Assembly (NCBI GenBank): GCA_016789785.1
Contig: JAEUQE010000302.1
Span: 1-8,630, forward strand
From: Bryobacterales bacterium
Lineage (GTDB): Bacteria > Acidobacteriota > Terriglobia > Bryobacterales > Bryobacteraceae
Direction of reading: 5' to 3'
DNA: 8,630 nucleotides
Shown: positions 1-5,170 of the stretch, piece by piece
Layout: each line of letters begins with the position of its first letter
Numbering within the stretch: the stretch's first letter is position 1
Translations under genes and position numbers: made by a program
Notes under the pieces: generated by a model
The model's input: only the letters and a program-made list of their open reading frames with translations
Databases searched by the model: none
Told to the model about the DNA's origin: nothing

Positions 1-73
1 AGTCGTCTTTGTGGAAGCGGGGCGGCCGATGTCTCCGTCCCTTGACGACTCGGTCCCGGAGACGAAAGCGAAC

Positions 74-92
74 CTAGCAGGGTGCTGAAAAA
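74..92 (+). repeat. Left terminal inverted repeat of the IS
   Basis: The sequence reads ctagcagggtgctgaaaaa. It pairs with the reverse complement of 1379-1397 at 18 of 19 positions; the only mismatch is at base 82 (g against c). The match stops abruptly after base 92, which sets the inner limit of the repeat. Confidence 0.85.
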
Positions 93-147
93 GTCCGACA
101 CAGTGTAACCGACTGAAACAAAACGACGTCGAAATGTTTTAACGACT

Positions 148-1242
148 ATGCGAGGACCCGACACCCAACAGAGTACGATGTTCAGCTATTTGTCACCCGA
201 GGAGCGGGTGCCAGTGAATCATCCCCTGCGCCCAATCCGGCAAATGGCCGACATCGCGTTAAGAGCGCTTTCACCAGAATTCGACAAGATGTACTCGGCG
301 TTTGGCCGTCCGTCGATCGCTCCAGAGAGGTTGTTGAGAGCGCTGCTGATACAGGTGTTGTACTCCATTCGCAGCGAGCGGATGTTGATGGAGCAGATGG
401 AGTACAACCTTCTGTTTCGCTGGTTTGTTGGACTGAACATGGACGATGCGGTTTGGGTGCCGACGGTGTATACCAAGAACCGTGACAGGCTATTGGAGGG
501 TGGCATCGCAGAAAAGTTCTTCGATCGGGTCCTGGACCAGGCACGAGCGGCGGGTCTACTGTCGGACGAGCACTTCAGCGTGGACGGGACCCTGATCGAA
601 GCGTGGGCGAGCCAAAAGAGTTTCCAGCGCAAGGATAAGCCAGTTGCGCCGCCAGATGATCCCGGAAATCCTACGATCGACTTTCATGGGGAGGAGCGGC
701 GGAACGATACCCACGAGTCGCGAACGGATCCGGATGCACGGCTGGCCCGCAAGAGCGGTGGGCATGAAGCGAAGTTGGCATACTGTGGGAACGTCCTGAT
801 CGAGAACCGCAACGGGTTGGTGGTGGACGCTGAACTGGTGCAATGCAATGGGACGGCAGAGCGGGATGCGGCGATGATGATGATCGAGCGATTGGGTGGC
901 GAAGGACGTATCACACTGGCAGCGGATCGTGGCTACGATACCAAGGACTTCGTGGCGGAGATGCGCGGGATGAACGTGACGCCGCACGTTGCGCAGAACC
1001 TCAACCGGAGCGGGGGAAGCGCGATTGATGGCCGTACGACGAGGCATGCAGGGTACGAGGTAAGTCAGCGCAAGCGCAAACGGGTGGAGGAAGTCTTCGG
1101 CTGGATCAAGACGATCGGGATGCTGCGCAAGACGAGGCATCGGGGGCTGGAGCGTGTTGGGTGGATGTTCAGGTTCACGGTGACAGCGTACAACTTAGTG
1201 CGTATGAGAAACCTGATGGTGTTTTCAGTTCAATCAGCATAA
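148..1242 (+). CDS. IS5-family DDE transposase
   Basis: This 364-residue protein should cut and rejoin the ends of the surrounding IS. Its N-terminus, with a FSYLSPEERVP stretch at residues 12-22 and HPLRPIR at 25-31, is typical of a large IS5-type transposase group. Residues 51-115 form the conserved N-terminal domain (GRPSIAPERLLRALL, then RSERMLMEQ). The RNase H-like catalytic triad is visible: D146 in FSVDGTLIEAW, D260 in LAADRGYDT, and E314 followed by K321 in the conserved EEVFGWIKT block. The C-terminus (TAYNLVRMRNL) is also typical. Nothing interrupts the frame, so the enzyme looks intact. The start at 148 matches the usual MRG-D-Q beginning of the family, although no clear Shine-Dalgarno sequence precedes it, as is common for low-expression IS genes. 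Confidence 0.95.
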   Translation: MRGPDTQQSTMFSYLSPEERVPVNHPLRPIRQMADIALRALSPEFDKMYSAFGRPSIAPERLLRALLIQVLYSIRSERMLMEQMEYNLLFRWFVGLNMDDAVWVPTVYTKNRDRLLEGGIAEKFFDRVLDQARAAGLLSDEHFSVDGTLIEAWASQKSFQRKDKPVAPPDDPGNPTIDFHGEERRNDTHESRTDPDARLARKSGGHEAKLAYCGNVLIENRNGLVVDAELVQCNGTAERDAAMMMIERLGGEGRITLAADRGYDTKDFVAEMRGMNVTPHVAQNLNRSGGSAIDGRTTRHAGYEVSQRKRKRVEEVFGWIKTIGMLRKTRHRGLERVGWMFRFTVTAYNLVRMRNLMVFSVQSA

Positions 1243-1378
1243 GTCACAGGAGAAGTGTTTTTAAAACTCTCAAAACTGCGTATAACGTGTCGTATCCCTC
1301 TACGCGGAAACCGCTGCGAGCGCGTCAGGCCGCCTCTGAAGGTTATGCGATAAACGGAAAAGTTCTGCCGGGTACGCT

Positions 1379-1397
1379 TTTTTCAGCAGCCTGCTAG
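1379..1397 (-). repeat. Right terminal inverted repeat of the IS
   Basis: The forward strand reads ttttttcagcagcctgctag near this end. Its reverse complement matches the left end at 18 of 19 bases. The outer CTAG (1394-1397) lies 16 bp beyond the stop codon of the neighbouring DUF3052 gene. Confidence 0.85.
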
Positions 1398-1413
1398 AAA
1401 TCAACGGTTTCCG

Positions 1414-2043
1414 CTACTCCTTAACGCCCCGCTTCGCCAATGGAATCACCCACTTCAACGCCGAGCAGGTATCGGAGAACGCAGCCACCTTCGTGTCCAC
1501 CAGTCCGGCTGACCTCGCCGCTTCCATCACCATCGCCTGAGTAAGTTGCTTCTGGCCCTTCGGGTATACCGTCCACATCGCGCCGTCCGGCTTGAGCATA
1601 TCCCGCAACCCGCCAATCCGCTCCAGGTCCGCCGCCTTCGTGATCCCCACAAAAAGGATGTCCGCATCCCGAATCGACCGCCGGAATACCTTCGGCGCGC
1701 GTGCTTCCAGTTCCGCCACAAACTCCTCGTCGGCAACTCCCACCACGCCGATCCGGAAGGTCTCGGGCAACCCTTCCTTCACGCCCAACTTATCTAAACG
1801 GCCCTTCGGATAGCGGATCTTCAGCAGCCATTTCTCCGCATCGCTGCCCAAATGAAACACCGCGGTCCGTCCGCTCCATGTAAGTTGCAGTTGGCCCCGG
1901 CGCACCTCTATTGCGGTGAGATCCGGTACCGCGATCCTCAGCTTCGGCAGCCCATGGAAGCGGATCTCTGTCCCTTCCAGTTGCAGCTTGCCCTCGGCCG
2001 CCTGCCCGTCAATCTCCGCTTTGCACACCACTTCCAGCCCCAC
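1414..2043 (-). CDS. DUF3052-domain protein with extra N-terminal domain
   Basis: About 209 residues from the chosen GTG start; no biochemical function is known to me. The C-terminal half, from LDKLGVKEG (residues 83-91), carries the DUF3052 pattern: a Rossmann-like beta-alpha core (FRIGVVGV), a central DADILFVGITK strand, PDGAMWTVYPKG, and a terminal SALKWVIPLAKR. The first 75 residues form a strand-rich module (KAEIDGQAAEGKLQLEGTEI onward) often attached to DUF3052 in Acidobacteria; I infer a small PH-like beta fold. The frame stays open upstream to an ATG at 2313. I prefer the GTG at 2041-2043 because GAGGAGG precedes it by 8 bp, because homology to related proteins begins about there, and because the upstream frame overlaps a plausible divergent ORF. 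Its stop lies 16 bp from the IS, so the insertion spares the coding region. Confidence 0.8.
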   Translation of the reverse strand: MGLEVVCKAEIDGQAAEGKLQLEGTEIRFHGLPKLRIAVPDLTAIEVRRGQLQLTWSGRTAVFHLGSDAEKWLLKIRYPKGRLDKLGVKEGLPETFRIGVVGVADEEFVAELEARAPKVFRRSIRDADILFVGITKAADLERIGGLRDMLKPDGAMWTVYPKGQKQLTQAMVMEAARSAGLVDTKVAAFSDTCSALKWVIPLAKRGVKE

Positions 2044-2067
2044 GCGCCAGCCCTCCTCCTCAAGCAG

Positions 2068-2073
2068 TATAAT
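2068..2073 (+). promoter_or_regulatory. Possible -10 box for the 67-residue ORF
   Basis: A perfect TATAAT lies 9 bp before the ATG at 2083. No recognisable -35 box stands 16-18 bp upstream and no TG precedes it as in an extended -10. The box also overlaps the Shine-Dalgarno region of the divergent DUF3052 gene, so the two genes could interfere. The evidence is the single hexamer only. Confidence 0.25.
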
Positions 2074-2082
2074 CAACTGCGG

Positions 2083-2286
2083 ATGGATCCGTTCCAAGTC
2101 CTGAAGACAAACTGGTCGCCCGGCGACACTCGCGAAGTGGAATCCTCGCGCATCGAGAAACAAATCGGACTCGAATATGATTCCTATCGCCGCGTCTATC
2201 TCGCCGATCGACACGAATGGGTAATTGCCGGCCAGATTGCCAAGGACGACGGCAGAAAATACTACATACTTCAGTGCGTGGCGTAA
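2083..2286 (+). CDS. Hypothetical 67-residue protein
   Basis: I do not recognise this protein. It is 67 residues, hydrophilic and without a signal peptide or membrane segment. It begins MDPFQVLKTNW, is charged in the middle, and ends with an aromatic and cysteine-containing tail (DGRKYYILQCVA). The composition looks like a folded soluble protein rather than a random frame, which is the main reason to list it. It diverges from the DUF3052 gene, leaving 39 bp between the two starts. There is no Shine-Dalgarno sequence, but a perfect TATAAT at 2068-2073 would put transcription start almost at the ATG, consistent with a leaderless or near-leaderless message. The same frame is open upstream to 1852, but that part runs antisense to DUF3052. 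It ends 17 bp before the Uma2 remnant. It could still be spurious. Confidence 0.45.
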   Translation: MDPFQVLKTNWSPGDTREVESSRIEKQIGLEYDSYRRVYLADRHEWVIAGQIAKDDGRKYYILQCVA

Positions 2287-2302
2287 GGCACCACTGCCAC
2301 CC

Positions 2303-2554
2303 CACGAGGACACCCGCTACGGGTTCGAAGATGGAGTCCGTAAGCAAGGGCTCGGCGGCGGATTGTCGCCTTTGTCGAATACCGATTGCCGGTTCAACGA
2401 GGAGTGCGGTCGGCTCGGTGTTTCCCGCATCCCTGGAGACAAGGCGGCTGCCGCACTCTCGAAGAGGCCAGTGTGCTGGAAAGCGCAGCGCTACCGGGCT
2501 TCGCCTTGCCGCTCGCCGATCTCTTTTCGGTACTCACGGAGTCGCGCGAAGAAC
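2303..2554 (+). pseudogene. Decayed Uma2-family gene remnant
   Basis: This stretch is a shrunken copy of the intact Uma2 gene next to it. Bases 2303-2336 match 2626-2659 with about three differences. Bases 2339-2413 match the region from 2739 to about 2812, apart from a small insertion around 2369-2377. A TTTCCCGC segment near 2421 matches near 2855, and 2443-2554 matches about 3021-3135. Three blocks are therefore missing, of very roughly 80, 40 and 140 bp. They include the core that holds the catalytic E and K of Uma2. The frame shifts within the remnant: the first part reads HEDTRYGFEDG and RKQGLGGGLS, while the tail reads GGCRTLEEASVLESAALPGF in another frame. The position of the stop codon has changed from TAA to GAA. 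It cannot encode a working nuclease. Confidence 0.8.
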
Positions 2555-2571
2555 ACGCTAGAATCAGAGAC

Positions 2572-3129
2572 ATGGGCACGAAGCCAGCGATCAGTCTTGA
2601 TCAGTTCGAAGAGATCCTGCGCTCGCACGAGGACTCCAGCTACGAGTTCGAAGATGGAGAATTGATCCCCTTGTCCAGTCCCTCCTACGCACACCAACTC
2701 CTCGAGTCCGAGCTTCTCCACTGGCTCAAATTGCATTTCCGTAAGCACGGGCTCGGAGATGTGTTGTCGAATGTCGATTTCCGGTTCAGCGAAGAGTCGG
2801 TCCGCCAGCCCGACATCTCGGCCGTGTTCGTCGAGACCCGCGCTCGCCTGGATGTTTCCCGCGTTCCCGTTCCAGGTGCGCCTGACATCGCCATTGAGAT
2901 CGTGTCGCCGAATGATGCCGCATCCGACATCAATCACAAGGTCCGTCTCTATCTGCGAGCCGGCTGCCGCGAAGTGTGGATCGTCTACATGAGCGACCGT
3001 CAGGTGCAGATCTGGCGGCACGGCGGCTGCCGCACTTTCGAAGAAGACAGCGTGCTCGAAAGCACCGCGCTGCCGGGCTTCGCATTGCCGGTTAACGATC
3101 TCTTTTCGGTGCTCGCAGAGGCCCAGTAA
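2572..3129 (+). CDS. Uma2-family PD-(D/E)XK nuclease-like protein
   Basis: A 185-residue, full-length member of the Uma2 (DUF820) family, which has a restriction-endonuclease-like fold. Many genomes carry several copies, often near mobile DNA, and the cellular role is unsettled. Family landmarks appear in order: the YEFEDGELI segment (residues 24-32), QPDISAVF with D81, APDIAIEIVSPND with E109, K123 in HKVRLYLRAG, then CREVWIVY (132-139) and a tail with LPGFALPVNDLF. D81, E109 and K123 make the expected active-site set, so it should be catalytically competent. The frame is open upstream to 2386, but those residues are the tail of the neighbouring remnant. The ATG at 2572 gives the usual family N-terminus (SLDQFEEIL). 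The ribosome site is weak. It converges with the DUF1326 gene. Confidence 0.92.
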   Translation: MGTKPAISLDQFEEILRSHEDSSYEFEDGELIPLSSPSYAHQLLESELLHWLKLHFRKHGLGDVLSNVDFRFSEESVRQPDISAVFVETRARLDVSRVPVPGAPDIAIEIVSPNDAASDINHKVRLYLRAGCREVWIVYMSDRQVQIWRHGGCRTFEEDSVLESTALPGFALPVNDLFSVLAEAQ

Positions 3130-3139
3130 GAACAGCAAA

Positions 3140-3169
3140 GCCCTCACCACCCACAAGGGCGATGAGGGC
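3140..3169. terminator. Bidirectional hairpin between convergent genes
   Basis: GCCCTCA (3140-3146) pairs perfectly with TGAGGGC (3163-3169) across a 16-base loop. It lies 10 bp after the Uma2 stop and 23 bp beyond the stop of the convergent DUF1326 gene. No T-run follows on either strand, so it is not a textbook intrinsic terminator. Its position is what suggests the role. Confidence 0.45.
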
Positions 3170-3192
3170 CTCTACTCGATTCCGAATACCGA

Positions 3193-3867
3193 TTAATCGT
3201 TCAACTGGAACGTGCCGACGAACGCGCTGCGCTTGCCGGGGCTCGACCAGCGGGTATCGAGGCCTTCGCCCTGATACTCGTGGTTCAGCGCATACGCAGG
3301 CATCGCGTGATTCAGCTTCGTCAACGGCGTGTACCACACTTCCTCGTTGGCGCAGATGTGATCGCCGCCGCCAATCGCACGCGTGGTGATCTCAGCCAGA
3401 GTGCCGGCCTTCAAGGTCGCCTTCGCCGAGTGGATATTGTTGTTCTCCACCGTCAGATCCACCGGCATGTAGTAAACCTTCGCGACATCCTGCAACAGAT
3501 CGCCGCCCATCTTCTTGGCGAACTTCTGCAAAGCGATGCGCTGTTCCGGATTCGCACGCTCGTCCACGATCATGACCGACTTCACGGGATAGGCACTCGT
3601 GGTGACATCACCCAGCGTGGCGCTCGCGCGAACCACGCCAATCACGCCGAGCCCTTCCAGGTTCACGCCTTCGAACTGACCCTTGGACACGCGCCAGCCA
3701 AACACGGCCAGATTGCCCATCAGGTTGATTTCGGCGTTGGCAAAACACGGGCCCGTGAAGACGTCCGCAGTGCGGGCTTCCACATACTCGCCGTGCATGC
3801 TGGATTTCTCAATGCCGCCGGCAAAAGCCGCCGTGGCCATGGCTACACTGATCGCAAGAAGTTTCAT
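3193..3867 (-). CDS. Secreted DUF1326-domain protein
   Basis: A 224-residue protein of unknown biochemical role. A short signal peptide covers residues 1-16 (MKLLAISVAMATAAFA, with an AFA cleavage site before G17). The rest matches DUF1326: GEYVEARTADVFTGPC (26-41), ANAEINLMGNLAVFGW, a VVRASATLGD block (79-87), and KSVMIVDERANPEQR (96-110) leading into a helical LQKFAKKMGGDLL segment. Two cysteines remain after cleavage, C41 and C172, and could form a disulfide in the periplasm. The length is usual for the family with a signal peptide. A GAGG-containing ribosome site lies about 10 bp before the ATG. It lies downstream of the molybdenum hydroxylase operon on the same strand, separated by 86 bp with two hairpins, so it may be a separate unit. 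Whether it works with the enzyme is unknown. Confidence 0.88.
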   Translation of the reverse strand: MKLLAISVAMATAAFAGGIEKSSMHGEYVEARTADVFTGPCFANAEINLMGNLAVFGWRVSKGQFEGVNLEGLGVIGVVRASATLGDVTTSAYPVKSVMIVDERANPEQRIALQKFAKKMGGDLLQDVAKVYYMPVDLTVENNNIHSAKATLKAGTLAEITTRAIGGGDHICANEEVWYTPLTKLNHAMPAYALNHEYQGEGLDTRWSSPGKRSAFVGTFQLND

Positions 3868-3889
3868 CGACTCGTTTCCTCGCCTCTAT

Positions 3890-3907
3890 GCGCATGATAA
3901 CATGCGC
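3890..3907 (-). promoter_or_regulatory. Palindrome containing a possible extended -10 for DUF1326
   Basis: On the minus strand this reads GCGCATGTTATCATGCGC, a perfect 7-bp inverted repeat around TTAT. It contains TGTTATCAT, which fits an extended -10 (TGn then TATCAT, five of six consensus bases). There is no clear -35. Transcription would begin about 20 bp before the DUF1326 ATG. The palindrome could be an operator covering the promoter or simply an RNA hairpin after the upstream operon. Confidence 0.35.
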
Positions 3908-3921
3908 GACCAAGCGGGATG

Positions 3922-3948
3922 CGGCCGCCAACCCTCACGCGGCGGCCG
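3922..3948 (-). terminator. GC-rich hairpin after the molybdenum hydroxylase operon
   Basis: CGGCCGCC (3922-3929) pairs perfectly with GGCGGCCG (3941-3948) over an 11-base loop. It starts 5 bp beyond the stop of the last operon gene. The stem is strong, but no T-run follows on the minus strand, so it may slow polymerase or protect the 3' end rather than act as a full terminator. Confidence 0.45.
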
Positions 3949-3953
3949 ATCCG

Positions 3954-4169
3954 CTACAACTCTTCGTAACACTTCCGGAACGGGTTGCACTCGTAGTCGT
4001 CTACGGGCTTGCCGTCCGGTCCCGTCACCGTCTGGGTCTGGTGGCACCAGAACGCCCGATCGTTGCCATGCTGCACGTTGGGATCCCAGGGGGCGTCGAT
4101 ATAGAGCCCTTTCCAACGCAAGCTCTGGCAACGATCATCGTCGATGACAGTGAGACTGGAGCGTTCCAT
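3954..4169 (-). CDS. Small four-cysteine protein closing the Mo hydroxylase operon
   Basis: I cannot name this 71-residue protein. It has no signal peptide or membrane segment. Four cysteines are visible, C14, C42 (followed by H43), C61 and C67, in the blocks RCQSLRWKG, AFWCHQTQ and YECNPFRKCYEE. Separate islands rich in W, Y and G (SLRWKGLYID, TGPDGKPVDD) make it look like a real compact domain, possibly a metal- or cluster-binding knuckle. It begins 15 bp after the FAD-subunit stop, with no obvious ribosome site of its own, so translation is probably coupled. The position suggests a subunit, assembly factor or electron-transfer partner of the enzyme, but that is inference. With no export signal it would act in the cytoplasm or leave with the Tat-borne complex. 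A poorly conserved reading frame is the alternative. Confidence 0.7.
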   Translation of the reverse strand: MERSSLTVIDDDRCQSLRWKGLYIDAPWDPNVQHGNDRAFWCHQTQTVTGPDGKPVDDYECNPFRKCYEEL

Positions 4170-4184
4170 GTTGGTACCGGCGAA

Positions 4185-5168
4185 CTAGGCCCGTGCTTTG
4201 GCAGCTTCCATGAGTGCGCGCTTCACCGCCACTCGCGTCAACTGCAACTTGTAGCTGTTGCCACTGAGCGGCTTGGCGCCGTTGACGGCAGCCTTACCGG
4301 CTTCGGTGGCAAGGTCCTGCGTGATGGCCTTGCCGGCGAGCATTGACTCGGCATCGGAGGCGACCACCGGAGTGGGGCCCACGTGACCGAGCACGATGCG
4401 CGCACTCGCCACCGTAGTGCCCTTCATTTTGAGAGCAACCGAGGCAGTGGCCAGCGGCCAATCGAGCGCATCCTTGTGGCGCACTTCGTACGTTGCGTTC
4501 TTCACGCCGCGTGCGGAGGGCACGTGGATCTCGGTGAGGATTTCGTTCGCCGCGAGCGACACTTCCCTTCCCTTGTTGTCCGAAGGGGCGGCGAACAACT
4601 GCTCCACCGGAATCTCGCGCGGACCGGAGGGTCCGACGATCTTCACCTTGGCTCCAAGAGCAATGAGTGCCGGGCCCAGGCTGGACGCGCTGACGAAGTA
4701 AGCATCGCCCTTGGGGAAGATCGCGTGATAGCGATTCTCACCGTTGGGGACGAGACTGCTTCCATCCTTATCCTTGCCCAAGGTGCCGAAGCCTTGACGG
4801 AAGTACCAGCAGCGATTGCGCTGGCAGAGGTCGCCGCCCGCGGTTCCCATGTTGCGGATCTGCGGGCTGGTGACGCCCATCACGGCCTGCGTGATCGAAG
4901 GATACTCCGTGCGAATCAAAGGGCTCTCGGCGAGTTCATCGAAGGTCACCACCGCCCCAACCCGGATGCCGGTGGCGGTCTTGGTGATGCCCTGGAGTTC
5001 CTTGATGCCCTTGATATTCACCACGCGTTTCGGCGTGTGAATGTAGTCCTTCATCAGGCTGAGCAGATCGGTGCCGCCGGCCAGAATGTCGGAGTCTCCC
5101 CAGGAGGAGCCGAGCATGGACACGGCTTCCTGCACCGTTGTGGGATTGGCGTATTCGAAGGCTTGCAT
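4185..5168 (-). CDS. Xanthine dehydrogenase family FAD-binding subunit
   Basis: The 327-residue medium subunit takes electrons from the Fe-S subunit and passes them from FAD to an acceptor. FAD-binding landmarks of the PCMH fold are clear: ILAGGTDLL (residues 28-36) and SPQIRNMGTAGGDL (101-114), where GGDL replaces the more usual GGNL. The C-terminal CO dehydrogenase flavoprotein domain spans about 220-325. Residues 119-151 (RCWYFR through ENRYHAIF) match the insert that carries a [4Fe-4S] cluster in relatives such as PaoB of E. coli. Only C115 and C120 are present here, so the cluster is probably absent. It has no signal peptide and would be exported, if at all, in complex. The gene starts 2 bp after the Mo-subunit stop, with GGAG upstream of the ATG, and is clearly in the same operon. 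Confidence 0.95.
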   Translation of the reverse strand: MQAFEYANPTTVQEAVSMLGSSWGDSDILAGGTDLLSLMKDYIHTPKRVVNIKGIKELQGITKTATGIRVGAVVTFDELAESPLIRTEYPSITQAVMGVTSPQIRNMGTAGGDLCQRNRCWYFRQGFGTLGKDKDGSSLVPNGENRYHAIFPKGDAYFVSASSLGPALIALGAKVKIVGPSGPREIPVEQLFAAPSDNKGREVSLAANEILTEIHVPSARGVKNATYEVRHKDALDWPLATASVALKMKGTTVASARIVLGHVGPTPVVASDAESMLAGKAITQDLATEAGKAAVNGAKPLSGNSYKLQLTRVAVKRALMEAAKARA

Positions 5169-5170
5169 GC

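Larger units (their letters stand above)
74..1397 (+). mobile_element. Complete IS5-type insertion sequence
   Basis: A 1.3-kb element carries one transposase gene between near-perfect terminal inverted repeats (18 of 19 positions match). CTAG lies at both extreme ends (74-77 and 1394-1397). Because CTAG is its own reverse complement, it may be a 4-bp target duplication, giving an element of 78-1393, or part of the repeats. CTAG-type targets are known for some IS5-family groups. The 136 bp between the transposase stop and the right repeat hold no gene that I can support. Intact ends and an unbroken transposase suggest a recent and possibly still mobile insertion. The family is assigned from the transposase sequence; the exact subgroup is uncertain. 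Confidence 0.85.

Noticed and set aside
556..1140. 194-codon minus-strand open frame inside the transposase
   Set aside because: It is antisense to the conserved transposase catalytic core.
1161..1397. 78-codon frame overlapping the transposase end and ending in the right inverted repeat
   Set aside because: The first third is an out-of-frame reading of the transposase. It has no ribosome site and no familiar sequence.
1..1548. A plus-strand gene apparently split by the IS (frame open from base 2, rejoined after CTAG and open to 1548)
   Set aside because: The right half lies antisense to the conserved C-terminus of DUF3052, so the open frame is best explained as its shadow. The left part alone is too short to identify.
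2386..2571. N-terminal extension of the Uma2 gene to an ATG at 2386
   Set aside because: These codons are the tail of the decayed upstream copy. The family N-terminus begins at the ATG at 2572.
2374..3206. Shared cgaataccgatt followed by gttcaac near 2376 and near 3184
   Set aside because: The first lies in the Uma2 remnant and the second at the 3' end of DUF1326. A single 12-base match in 8.6 kb is expected by chance.
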